Shown here: positions 34,448 through 43,189 of the stretch, in pieces | Layout: every line of letters begins with the position of its first letter | Position numbering within the stretch: the stretch's first letter is position 1 | DNA from: CAZTCJ01 sp964612085 | Lineage (GTDB): Bacteria; Pseudomonadota; Alphaproteobacteria; JAJFIK01 | NCBI GenBank assembly: GCA_964612085.1 | Contig: CAZTCJ010000006.1 | Location: forward strand, 1 to 64,000 | Direction of reading: 5' to 3' | Length of the DNA: 64,000 nt | Notes under the pieces: model-generated | What the model was told of the DNA's origin: nothing | The model's database searches: none | Seen by the model: the letters and a program-made list of their open reading frames with translations, nothing else | Program-made: the position numbers and the translations under genes

Positions 34448-36106
34448 ATGTACCGCTATGACGAATTCGACCGCACGGCCGTTCTCGACCGGGTGAAACA
34501 GTTCCGGGGCCAGGTCAAACGCCGGCTCGATGGGGCGTTGACGGAAGATCAGTTCAAGCCGCTGCGGCTCATGAACGGCGTCTATCTTCAACTCCACGCT
34601 TATATGCTGCGAGTCGCCATTCCCTATGGCACGTTATCGTCCGTACAGATGCGCAAGCTCGCCCATATCGCGCGGGTCTACGACAAAGGCTACGGCCATT
34701 TCACCACGCGCCAGAACATCCAGTTCAACTGGCCGAAACTGCGCGACATCCCCGACATTCTGGACGAGCTGGCGACGGTCGAGATGCATGCCATTCAAAC
34801 GAGCGGCAACTGCATCCGCAATGTCACCGCCGATCACTATGCGGGCGCCGCCGTCGACGAAATCGAAGACCCCCGCCCCACCGCGGAACTGCTGCGGCAA
34901 TGGTCCACCTTCCACCCGGAATTCTCCTTCCTGCCGCGCAAATTCAAGATCGCGGTAACCGGCGCGCCCAACGACCGGGCGGCCATTCAACTGCACGATA
35001 TCGGCATCGCCCTTGTCCGGAACGAGGCGGGTGAAACCGGCTACCGCATCTATGCGGGCGGCGGCCAGGGCCGCACCCCGATCCTGGCCAAGCTGATGCG
35101 CGATTTTCTGCCTAAGGAAGATCTGCTGAGCTATGTGGATGCGATCCTGCGGGTCTATAACCAGCTCGGCCGCCGGGATAATCTGTATAAGGCGCGGATC
35201 AAGATCCTCGTCCATGAGACGGGAGCGGAAGACTTCCGCCGCCTGGTCGAGACGGAATTCGAGGCCATCAAGGCCCACAGCCCCGTTACCCTGCCGGCTG
35301 CGGAAGTGGACCGCATCGTAGAGTATTTCGCGCCGCCCGGCTTCGAGACCCTCGGCGATGACGATGAGGACCTGAACGCGGCCATGGATCGCGATCCGGC
35401 CTTCGCCCAATGGGTCGAGGCCAATACAGTCGCTCACCGCCAGCCGGGCTATACCTTCGCCAATATCTCCCTGAAGCCCATCGGCGGCATTCCGGGCGAT
35501 GCGAGTGCGGAGCAAATGGACGCTGTGGCCGGCTTGGCGGAGCGCTTCGGCTTCGATGAAATCCGTGTCAGCCACGAGCAGAATCTCGTGCTGCCCCATA
35601 TCCGCAAGAAAGACCTTTATGCCCTGTGGCAGGGTCTCACCAAACATGGTCTGGCCACCCCCAATCTCGGCCAGATCAGCGATATCATCGCCTGCCCCGG
35701 CCTCGATTACTGCAATCTGGCCAATGCCCGCGCCATCCCCATCGCCCAGGAGATCAGTACACGGTTCGCTGATCTCGACCGCCAGACCCATATCGGCGAG
35801 CTGAAGATCAAGATTTCCGGCTGCATCAACGCCTGCGGGCACCATCATGTGGGCCATATCGGCATTCTGGGCGTCGATAAGAAAGGCGTGGAGCATTATC
35901 AGATCACGCTTGGCGGCAGCGCCGACGAAAACGCCGCCATCGGCGATATTGTCGGCCCGGCTTTCGGCGAGGCAGAGGTGCCCGGCGCCATCGAGACCAT
36001 CGTCGAGACCTATCTGGATCATCGCGCCGACGACGAACGGTTCGTCGATACCTATCGGCGCATCGGCCTTGCGCCTTTCAAGGAGGCTCTTTATGCCGCT
36101 CATTAA
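34448..36106 (+). CDS. cysI: Sulfite (or nitrite) reductase hemoprotein, CysI-type
   Basis: Siroheme and 4Fe-4S enzyme reducing sulfite to sulfide. The 552-residue protein has two ferredoxin-reductase-like repeats (YDKGYGHFTTRQNIQFNW; GIPGD-like IGGIPGDASAEQM) and the cluster cysteines as C-x5-C in ACPGLDYCNLA and C-x3-C in GCINACGHHH, which also ligate siroheme. The DUF2849 and DUF934 neighbours mark it as assimilatory sulfite reductase. No flavoprotein subunit is adjacent, so the electron donor is probably ferredoxin, which is inference. The 3' end overlaps the DUF934 start by 14 bases. Confidence 0.92.
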   Translation: MYRYDEFDRTAVLDRVKQFRGQVKRRLDGALTEDQFKPLRLMNGVYLQLHAYMLRVAIPYGTLSSVQMRKLAHIARVYDKGYGHFTTRQNIQFNWPKLRDIPDILDELATVEMHAIQTSGNCIRNVTADHYAGAAVDEIEDPRPTAELLRQWSTFHPEFSFLPRKFKIAVTGAPNDRAAIQLHDIGIALVRNEAGETGYRIYAGGGQGRTPILAKLMRDFLPKEDLLSYVDAILRVYNQLGRRDNLYKARIKILVHETGAEDFRRLVETEFEAIKAHSPVTLPAAEVDRIVEYFAPPGFETLGDDDEDLNAAMDRDPAFAQWVEANTVAHRQPGYTFANISLKPIGGIPGDASAEQMDAVAGLAERFGFDEIRVSHEQNLVLPHIRKKDLYALWQGLTKHGLATPNLGQISDIIACPGLDYCNLANARAIPIAQEISTRFADLDRQTHIGELKIKISGCINACGHHHVGHIGILGVDKKGVEHYQITLGGSADENAAIGDIVGPAFGEAEVPGAIETIVETYLDHRADDERFVDTYRRIGLAPFKEALYAAH

Positions 36107-36596
36107 GAATGGACGTCTTGCCACGGATGATTGGACAACCGTCGGAGACGATGACGCCCTGCCGCAGACCTGTCCCGCCCTAATCACCCTGGAGCGCTGG
36201 CAGCGGGACAAGGAGGATTTGACCGGCCGCAGCGCACCGCTCGCCGTCCGCTTGCGGAGCGATCAATCTCCGGATCCCATCGTACAGGATCTGGCGCATT
36301 TCGCCATGATCGCCCTGGAATTCCCGGCCTTCAAGGACGGGCGCGCCTTTTCCTATGCTCGCCTGCTGCGCGAACGGTACGGCTATAAAGGCGAAATCCG
36401 CGCCGTCGGCGATGTGCTGCGGGATCAATTTCTCTACATGGCCCGCTGCGGCTTCGACGCCTTCGAGATCAAGGACGGCCTCGGCCTTGACGATTGGCAG
36501 GAAGCCGTTGCCGAGCAGCAGGTCTTCTACCAAGCGACCGGCGATGGCCGGGTCACGGCGCTCGATCACCGGCATATCCGTCACGCTGCGGAATAA
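36093..36596 (+). CDS. DUF934 protein
   Basis: A 167-residue DUF934 family protein, typical last gene of cysI operons. Diagnostic segments are FPAFKDGRAFSYARLLRERYGYKGEIRAVGDVLRDQFLYMARCGFDAFE, seen here in pieces. Function unknown; annotated elsewhere as an accessory of sulfite reduction. AAGGAGG stands 7 bases before the ATG, inside the end of cysI, so translation is coupled. cysH and cysG, commonly in the same operon, are not here. Confidence 0.9.
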   Translation: MPLIKNGRLATDDWTTVGDDDALPQTCPALITLERWQRDKEDLTGRSAPLAVRLRSDQSPDPIVQDLAHFAMIALEFPAFKDGRAFSYARLLRERYGYKGEIRAVGDVLRDQFLYMARCGFDAFEIKDGLGLDDWQEAVAEQQVFYQATGDGRVTALDHRHIRHAAE

Positions 36597-36600
36597 AAAA

Positions 36601-37353
36601 TCACGGAACGTAAGCACGCGGCCGGTGATCGGCCGCACTGATCCTGGATGAGAATGCCTTGGGTTCGCTTGGCATTTTGGCGCCGTCGCTCAGAGCGGCA
36701 ATGCTCAGATCGAGCATGGATTTCGCACTTTCCAACCGGTTGACGGCCATGGCGTAGCGCCCCAGCGCGGCCAGTAAAACCGCGCTCTCATCGGACTCGT
36801 TCTCCAGAAAAACGATTTCTTCCGCTGTCAGATGAAAGGCCTTCTGCCACAGCTTGACATGGGCCAACGCCTTGCGGAGCGCCTGCTGATTGGCCTTGGC
36901 GCGCGCCAGCGCATCGCTGCCCGTCGCCGGCACAGCCTCCGCCGCCGCACCGGCCGCAAGCGAAGCCAGACGCTGATGATCTGAACGGGCAATCTCCAGG
37001 GCCGCATCGCTCGCGGGCCCGGTGCGCGCAACGGCCCGTTCCACATCGTCGATGATCTGTTGAAGCCGCACCAGCCGCGCCGCCTTGCCATGACGCAGGC
37101 GTAAATCCCGATAGGCCTCGGGCCCATAGGTCTCCACGACCCAGGCTGCCTGATCGCCCGCGAACATATCCTGCAGCATGCTGCCCGTGCCGGGCTGCGC
37201 GAGCCGGTCCGCCGTGTCGCGGAAAGCGGCTTCCTGCGGACCCGTCAGACCTTTCTGGGCAGGACCGCCGCCGCATGCGGCAAGTGCTGCCCACACGCTC
37301 GCCGCCGCAAGAAAGCGGGCGCAAGAGGCGGCCTGGCGAAGAACAGGTTTCAT
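36601..37353 (-). CDS. Hypothetical lipoprotein, mostly helical
   Basis: A 250-residue protein with a signal peptide ending in lipobox LAAC (about residue 27), then a helical body rich in Ala, Leu and charged residues (IIDDVERAVARTGPASDAALEIARSDHQRLASLA and similar). I recognise no family. It converges on the DUF934 gene with a 4-base gap and diverges from pqiA. No catalytic motif is evident; a periplasmic structural or scaffold role is only a guess. Confidence 0.7.
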   Translation of the reverse strand: MKPVLRQAASCARFLAAASVWAALAACGGGPAQKGLTGPQEAAFRDTADRLAQPGTGSMLQDMFAGDQAAWVVETYGPEAYRDLRLRHGKAARLVRLQQIIDDVERAVARTGPASDAALEIARSDHQRLASLAAGAAAEAVPATGSDALARAKANQQALRKALAHVKLWQKAFHLTAEEIVFLENESDESAVLLAALGRYAMAVNRLESAKSMLDLSIAALSDGAKMPSEPKAFSSRISAADHRPRAYVP

Positions 37354-37447
37354 GCTCCCATTTCAAAAGAAAGGGGCTAAGATTCCGTTCGCATTTTGCG
37401 TAAAGTACTGAAAGGTTGGGACTTACAGGGGCAGCGGGACGGCGATC

Positions 37448-37969
37448 ATGACAGCGGCAGAGAGGATAAGCGAGCGCACACCCAGCGGCTGGGTCAGCAT
37501 ACTGATTGCGCTCCTGTTTTTCGTTGCGCTCGGACTGATCATTCCGGGCCAGATCTTACCGGCGATCTCCATCTCCACTTTCTTTTTTTCCCGTGAAACC
37601 ATTTCGGTGATCACGGGCATTCAGGCCTTTTACGAAGACGGGCAATATGCCTTGGGCACATTGATCCTGCTGGTCTCGATCATCCTGCCGCTTGCGAAAA
37701 TTATCATCAGCTTACTCATTTTAATTAATTTTAATCCTTATAATAAGGTTACGTCTGCTTTGCTTTCCATTCTCGCCACTCTCTCTGTCTGGTCGATGAC
37801 GGATGTCTTCATCTTTGCCATGATCGTCTTGATCATCGACGGCCGCCTGCTGACCACGGCCGATCTCGATATCGGCGCTTATCTTTTCGCGGGCGGTGTG
37901 TTGCTTTCAACGCTATTATCCGGCGTACTGCGCTGGCGGGCCCAGCGTTTGCGCGAGGCTATCGACTGA
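37448..37969 (+). CDS. PqiA-type inner membrane protein (single domain)
   Basis: A 173-residue protein with four membrane helices, matching one PqiA domain (paraquat-inducible protein A): IIPGQILPAISISTFFFSRETISVITGI, FALGTLILLVSIILPLAKI and SILATLSVWSMTDVFIFAMIVLIID show the family pattern in part. PqiA works with MCE protein PqiB in lipid trafficking across the envelope. Here neither PqiB nor PqiC is adjacent and only one of the usual two PqiA domains is present, so the partner must be encoded elsewhere. Confidence 0.88.
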   Translation: MTAAERISERTPSGWVSILIALLFFVALGLIIPGQILPAISISTFFFSRETISVITGIQAFYEDGQYALGTLILLVSIILPLAKIIISLLILINFNPYNKVTSALLSILATLSVWSMTDVFIFAMIVLIIDGRLLTTADLDIGAYLFAGGVLLSTLLSGVLRWRAQRLREAID

Positions 37970-38007
37970 CCTGCACCGCAGGACGGATTGGACACAAGGG
38001 GGCGATC

Positions 38008-39249
38008 ATGACCCATGACGGCCATCATGAGACAAAAGACCGGAAGACCCCGTCTCCGACACGGCGGCGCATTCTGATCGGCGCCGGAGCCCTGACGGTC
38101 GCCGTCGCGGGCGGCATTGTCTGGCGCGGTATCGACCGGGGCGCTTTCACGACCGCGTCCGGCCCGGCTTACGAACCTTGGGACGATTGGAACAGTCCGG
38201 ATCATGAGGGCACACCACTCGCCCTTGTCGCGGCCGGTATTCTCGCATCCAATGCCCACAATACCCAGCCCTGGATTTTCGACATCGCGGATGGGCATAT
38301 CGATCTTTATGCGGATCTAAGCCGCCATCTGGGCAGTTTCGACGCCTATGCGCGCGAGATGCATCTGAGCCTGGGCTGTGCGCTGGAAAACATGATTCAG
38401 GCCGCGCCCGCCAACGGCTTTGCCGCGACGCTCGAACCGGCAGGCGGCACATTATCCGCGGACGGTGCCCGGTCGGGCCGCAATCTGGTGGCGCGGCTCT
38501 CCCTGACGCCTGCGGAGCCGCGAGAACCTCCGCTTTACCGGGCGATCGCGACGCGTCACACCAATCGGGGCCCTTATGACCGGACGAAACCACTATCGCC
38601 GGAGGCCTTGGAAACGCTGCTGGTTTTGGGCTCGAGCGATACCGTTCGGGTTTTTCTGTTTACGGAGGGGCCGGAGCGTGACGGTTTCGACAGGCTGACG
38701 GTCGAAGCGACCGAAGCGATCATCGCCGATGAAGAGATGTCCCGCGACAGCGACCGCTGGTTCCGGCTGACCAAGGAGGACGTGGAAAAATACCGGGACG
38801 GGGTGACCCTGGACGCGGCGGGCCTGTCGCCATTCATCCGCACCATGGCGAAATTGCTGCCGCCCCTGCCACCGGACCAGACCCATGCCCAATGGCTGAC
38901 CTCGACCCGCGATATCCATCTGCCGACCGCGGCGCTCACGGGATTTATCGCCGTGCGCGACCTTTACGACATCGAGACGGCGCTGGCCGCCGGCAGGGCC
39001 TGGCAGCGCATCCATCTGTGGGCGGAAGGCGAGGGTATTGCCATGCAGCCCATCAACCAGACCGTGGAGATCGTGGACCGGCAGGCTCAGTTGGGCCGCC
39101 CTCCTGTCATGGCCGAGGCTCTCGCGGCGCTGACCGGCACCGATGAGTGGCGGCCCACTTTCGCCTTCCGGGCCGGCTATCCAGCGCGCGAGGTGTTCCC
39201 AAGCCCGCGCCGCCCGCTTAGCGCGGTGACGGAAGACACGATGGCTTAG
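38008..39249 (+). CDS. Acg-family FMN-binding (nitroreductase-like) protein
   Basis: A 413-residue protein with an N-terminal twin-arginine-like anchor (RRRILIGAGALTVAVAGG), then the Acg signature ASNAHNTQPWIF, the ATRHTNRGPYD segment and a C-terminal FRAGYP. Acg of Mycobacterium tuberculosis is a nitroreductase-fold protein thought to bind FMN without activity; that is family knowledge. It follows pqiA by 38 bases on the same strand. Its stop overlaps that of the mechanosensitive channel within TTAG (39246-39249). Confidence 0.85.
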   Translation: MTHDGHHETKDRKTPSPTRRRILIGAGALTVAVAGGIVWRGIDRGAFTTASGPAYEPWDDWNSPDHEGTPLALVAAGILASNAHNTQPWIFDIADGHIDLYADLSRHLGSFDAYAREMHLSLGCALENMIQAAPANGFAATLEPAGGTLSADGARSGRNLVARLSLTPAEPREPPLYRAIATRHTNRGPYDRTKPLSPEALETLLVLGSSDTVRVFLFTEGPERDGFDRLTVEATEAIIADEEMSRDSDRWFRLTKEDVEKYRDGVTLDAAGLSPFIRTMAKLLPPLPPDQTHAQWLTSTRDIHLPTAALTGFIAVRDLYDIETALAAGRAWQRIHLWAEGEGIAMQPINQTVEIVDRQAQLGRPPVMAEALAALTGTDEWRPTFAFRAGYPAREVFPSPRRPLSAVTEDTMA

Positions 39250-40466
39250 GACGCTTTCGGACCGTCCGAACCGCCCTTCCTGGCGGCGGTCTTGGAAGCG
39301 GCAGGGGCTTTCGCCGATGCGTCTTCCGCCTTGGGCGGCACGAACACTTCCGGCGCGTCGTCGGGGAACGTTTCCACATAAAGCGACTGGCTCGGGAACG
39401 CGAAGCTGGAGCCCGCTCCTTCCACGACCTCGATCGCCTGATAGGCCAGCCGCTCCTTACATTGCAGCCATTCGCCCCACACGGTCGTCCGCGTAAAGCA
39501 GTAAACCATGATGTCGATGGAAGAGTCGTTGAACTTGTCGATGCGCACAAAGGTCGAAGCCTCTTCCGGACTGACGAAGTCGTCCGACTCGAGAATATAG
39601 GCTTCGAGACCTTCGCGAATCTGGCGGAGCTGCTCGATATTGGTGTCGTAAGTCACGCCGATAATCCAATAGATCCGGCGGAAGGTCATGCGCGAGAAAT
39701 TGGTCAGCGGGTTGAACGATAGCTCCGCATTCGGCACATAGACCGGCGCCTTGTCGAAGCGGCGCACATGGGTCGAGCGGAAGCCGATCTCCTCCACGAT
39801 GCCTTCGACAATGCCTTCGACTTTGATCCAGTCTCCTTTGCGGAACCGGCGCTCGGCGATGATGGTCACACCCGCGATCAAATTCTTGAACATGTCCTGG
39901 GCGCCGAGCGCGACCGCGACACCGAACAGGCCGAGACCGCCGATGATCGGGGCCACGGGAATGCCGAAATTTTCCAGAATCGCCGCCGCGCCCAAGAGCA
40001 CGACGAAAACCTTCATGCCCCGGATCAACCAATCCATGATGGCGCCGGTGAGGAACTGGTTAACCCGGCGGATCACATGGCCGACCGGCTCCACCAGATT
40101 GTACGCCGCCCAGAAGAACACGAAATAGATCAGGGCGTTGAGCGTTTCTTCCCCATAGGTTCTGTAGCCTTCCTCAAGGGGCAGGGCCTGAAGCGCCAGA
40201 AAGACGCCTAGCACGACGGGCACGAATTTAAGCGGCCCTTCGAGGGTTTCGAGAATCCGGTCATCGATATCCGTCGTGGTCTTTTTGGTCAGCCGCTTGA
40301 TAAAGCCGATCACGACAACGGAGAACAGGTGACGGATCATCAGGAAACCGATCATGATCACGACGGCGAGCAGATAACGGCCTAATGGCGCGCCGAAAAC
40401 GCCCGTATGCCAGACCTGCAAAACGACCGCCCAGAACGCGTCCAACTGTTCCATCACCTGGTCCAT
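39246..40466 (-). CDS. MscS-family mechanosensitive ion channel
   Basis: A 406-residue channel. Four or so N-terminal helices are followed by the pore helix and beta domain: GGLGLFGVAVALGAQDMFKNLIAGVTIIAE, FRKGDWIKVEGIVEGIVEEIGFRSTHVRRFDKAPVYVPNAEL and TNFSRMTFRRIYWIIGVTYDT (each read in part). The C-terminal tail is Ala/Lys/Pro-rich. It releases solutes under hypo-osmotic stress. The next gene upstream, prfC, ends 2 bases before its ATG, so they are probably cotranscribed. Confidence 0.93.
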   Translation of the reverse strand: MDQVMEQLDAFWAVVLQVWHTGVFGAPLGRYLLAVVIMIGFLMIRHLFSVVVIGFIKRLTKKTTTDIDDRILETLEGPLKFVPVVLGVFLALQALPLEEGYRTYGEETLNALIYFVFFWAAYNLVEPVGHVIRRVNQFLTGAIMDWLIRGMKVFVVLLGAAAILENFGIPVAPIIGGLGLFGVAVALGAQDMFKNLIAGVTIIAERRFRKGDWIKVEGIVEGIVEEIGFRSTHVRRFDKAPVYVPNAELSFNPLTNFSRMTFRRIYWIIGVTYDTNIEQLRQIREGLEAYILESDDFVSPEEASTFVRIDKFNDSSIDIMVYCFTRTTVWGEWLQCKERLAYQAIEVVEGAGSSFAFPSQSLYVETFPDDAPEVFVPPKAEDASAKAPAASKTAARKGGSDGPKAS

Positions 40467-40467
40467 A

Positions 40468-42060
40468 TCACGCCCTCTCCCGCGTTGACTGGAATGTTAC
40501 GGCGGGCCATTTTTCCGCCGTATACCCCACTTCCCATGCGCTCTTGGCCAGGAACACCGGGGCGCCGTCCCGGTCCTCGGCCATGGCGCTCTTGTGCTGA
40601 TCCACGAATTTCTCGAGATCCTTGCGCTCGTCCGCCGCGATCCAGCGCGCGGACTCGTAAGGCGCGGGCTCGAAATCGACTTCCAGACCGTATTCGGCCT
40701 TGATGCGCTCCTTTAGAACGTCAAGCTGCAGGCGGCCCACCACGCCGATCACCCAGTTGGCGCCGATCAGGGGGCGGAAGACCTGGGTCACGCCCTCCTC
40801 GGCGAGGCTTTCCAGGGCCTTTCGCATGTGTTTCTGTTTCATGGGATCGCCGAGGCGCACCCGGCATAGAATCTCTGGTGCAAAATTGGGGATGCCCGTG
40901 AAGCGGATATCCTCGCCTTCGGTCAGCGTATCCCCCACCCGCAGGGTGCCGTGGTTCGGAATGCCGATGATGTCGCCGGGAAACGCCTCATCAACGAGAT
41001 CCCGGTCCTGGGCGAAAAACAGGATCGGATTGTGCACGCCGATGGTCTTACCGGTGCCGATCTGCTTCAGCTTCATGCCGCGCTTGAACGTGCCGGAGCA
41101 CAGGCGGAAAAAGGCGATCCGGTCCCGGTGGTTCTGGTCCATGTTCGCCTGAACCTTGAAGACAAAGCCTGCGACTTTTTTCTCGTCCGGCTCCACCGTC
41201 CGGCGTTCCTCCTTACCCAACAGGGCCGCCGTCTGGGGACGGGGCGCGGGGGCGAAACGGCCCACGGCGCGCAGCAACTGGCGCACCCCGAAATTGCGCA
41301 GTGCACTGCCGAAATAGACCGGTGTCAGATGGCCCTCGCGATAGCTCTGCACGTCCACGGACGGATAGCCGTCGCGCACGAGTTCCACATCCTCACGCAG
41401 TTTTTCAAGATCGGCCGCATCCAGCACCTCGCCGATGCGGTTGCCGTCCAGGCGCAGGCCGATCTCGGCGTCTTCTCCGGAGGCGCGCTCGAACAGCATC
41501 ATATGGTCGGCCAACAGGTCGTAAGAGCCGCGGAAATTCCGCCCCATGCCGCAGGGCCACATGGCCGGGGCCGTGTCGAGGGCCAGCTTGTCGGCGATCT
41601 CGTCCATGAGGGCGAAGGGGTCCTCGGCCTCCCGGTCCATCTTGTTCACGAATGTGATGATGGGGATGTCCCGCAGGCGGCAGACCTCGAACAGTTTCAG
41701 GGTCTGGGCCTCGATGCCCTTGGCCGCATCGATGACCATGATGGCGCTGTCGGCGGCCGTCAGGGTGCGGTAGGTATCCTCGGAAAAGTCCTCGTGGCCC
41801 GGCGTGTCCAGGAGGTTGAACACGGTGTCCTCGAATTCGAAGGTCATCACCGCCGAGGTGACGGAAATGCCGCGCTGCTGCTCGATCTTCATCCAGTCCG
41901 ACCGGGCGCGCCGGTTTTCCCCGCGCGCCTTCACCTGCCCGGCAAGGCGCAGGGCGCCGCCCTGGAGCAGGAGATGTTCGGTCAGGGTCGTCTTGCCCGC
42001 ATCGGGGTGTGAAATAATCGCAAAGGTCCGCCGGGACACGGCAGGGGACGGCTGACTCAC
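40468..42060 (-). CDS. prfC: Peptide chain release factor 3 (PrfC)
   Basis: GTPase that recycles RF1/RF2 after peptide release. The 530-residue protein has G1 (ISHPDAGKTTLTEHLL), the switch region QRGISVTSAVMTF, G3 (DTPGHEDFSEDTYRTL), G4 (NKMDRE) and RF3 C-terminal motifs such as ANMDQNHRDRIAFFRLCSG (partly quoted). It begins at GTG (42060) behind AGGAG. RF2, its partner, is encoded about 25 kb away. The mechanosensitive channel gene follows directly and DUF1491 lies 112 bases upstream. Confidence 0.96.
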   Translation of the reverse strand: MSQPSPAVSRRTFAIISHPDAGKTTLTEHLLLQGGALRLAGQVKARGENRRARSDWMKIEQQRGISVTSAVMTFEFEDTVFNLLDTPGHEDFSEDTYRTLTAADSAIMVIDAAKGIEAQTLKLFEVCRLRDIPIITFVNKMDREAEDPFALMDEIADKLALDTAPAMWPCGMGRNFRGSYDLLADHMMLFERASGEDAEIGLRLDGNRIGEVLDAADLEKLREDVELVRDGYPSVDVQSYREGHLTPVYFGSALRNFGVRQLLRAVGRFAPAPRPQTAALLGKEERRTVEPDEKKVAGFVFKVQANMDQNHRDRIAFFRLCSGTFKRGMKLKQIGTGKTIGVHNPILFFAQDRDLVDEAFPGDIIGIPNHGTLRVGDTLTEGEDIRFTGIPNFAPEILCRVRLGDPMKQKHMRKALESLAEEGVTQVFRPLIGANWVIGVVGRLQLDVLKERIKAEYGLEVDFEPAPYESARWIAADERKDLEKFVDQHKSAMAEDRDGAPVFLAKSAWEVGYTAEKWPAVTFQSTRERA

Positions 42061-42172
42061 GGGGTGTGCTCCTGAAATTGCATGCCCCGTTTCTACCCAT
42101 GGGTGCCGTCTGTCACAATGGCCCGGTTCTTTTGCCGGTCATTCAGCTACCGGTCATTCAGCGGAAATCGGG

Positions 42173-42511
42173 TTACGAGGCGTCCACACCGTCCAGAAAG
42201 TGGCGCCCCTGGCGGTCCTCGACCTCCACGATCCAAAGATCGGGATCGAAGCGCTGCTGGCGGGCGATATAGGCGTCGGCCTCGGTTTCGGCGACGGGGT
42301 CGGCGCCCAGGGCCCGAAGCCACACAAATTCCCCTTCCCCCGTGCGGGTGGGGGAAAAGACCGTGGCGGTGCCGTTCAGATAATTCAGCTTGACGATGAC
42401 CGCGCCTGCCGTTTCATCGCCCCGCGCCACGATGAAGGCCGAGGCGCCGTGGACCTCGCAGCGGCGCACATAGGCTTTGACCCACACCTCAGCTCTCAGT
42501 CTCGGTTCCAT
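42173..42511 (-). CDS. DUF1491 family protein
   Basis: A 112-residue DUF1491 protein of alphaproteobacteria. The pattern EVWVKAYVRRCEVHGASAFIVARGDETAGAVIVKLN (in part) and the ending FDPDLWIVEVEDRQGRHFLDG are typical. Function unknown. The ATG at 42511 suits the family length; a longer frame from 42592 is not supported. It is upstream of prfC on the same strand. Confidence 0.88.
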   Translation of the reverse strand: MEPRLRAEVWVKAYVRRCEVHGASAFIVARGDETAGAVIVKLNYLNGTATVFSPTRTGEGEFVWLRALGADPVAETEADAYIARQQRFDPDLWIVEVEDRQGRHFLDGVDAS

Positions 42512-42704
42512 GGCCCCGCCATCCTTCCTGCGCCACGCCGGCCTTCCACCTGCCGGCCCGTTCGTTTGTGGTGCACCATATTTTCCGCCCAAGGAAAAGA
42601 CCAGCCGGGTTGTGGGCCGCCGTGAAATTATCGATCAAACCTTGCGATTCGCTAAGATCTCAATGGACGCACCGACCTTACGGGGACGACGGAGAAGACA
42701 CGCT

Positions 42705-43044
42705 GTGAATACCACTCTGACAAGCTTCACCGGGCTTTTGAACAACGCCTAAGTGGTCGGCACGCTCATCTTCGTCGCAGAGGTCTATGCCCTGAGAGCT
42801 GCGGCGCTTTATGCCCTGCGACGCAAGCGCGAGGTCCTGGACGAGGGACGGCGCCGGTGGATCACCGTGGTCCAGAACCTGTCCGCGCTCGTCATCGTCA
42901 TTGGCCTGATGATCATCTGGACCCCCCATATTTCTTCCGCCGCCCCTTCGAAGGGGGCGAGAAGCCGACATCGTCCAGGATGCGCTGTGGTTCATTCGTG
43001 AGGAAAACCAGTAAGCCCAGAAGGAGGCCGAACGCGCCGCCTGA
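42705..43044 (+). pseudogene. Decayed MscS-like channel gene
   Basis: A GTG at 42705 behind GGAGA opens a frame reading NTTLTSFTGLLNNA, then TAA (42750-42752), then in the same frame VVGTLIFVAEVYALRAAAL and DEGRRRWITVVQNLSALVIVIGLMIIW, which resembles the start of small MscS-type channels of the YbdG type. The frame then loses similarity after about 42935. In another frame 42961-43044 reads EADIVQDALWFIREENQ, TAA, AQKEAERAA, TGA, plausibly a C-terminal piece. So an in-frame stop, a frameshift and an internal deletion are suggested. The family call is by pattern and the C-terminal piece is uncertain. Confidence 0.5.
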
Positions 43045-43189
43045 CCGAACAGATGGTTCTCAAAGGGATGGATGGCCTTGCATGGCACCGGTCAGCCCAT
43101 GGCGGCTCGACCATTACCGCCCTTCAGCGACTCGTTGACGAAGGCTTGACGCGCGGCCCGTCTACGACCCAACAGAACATGCCCACCCC

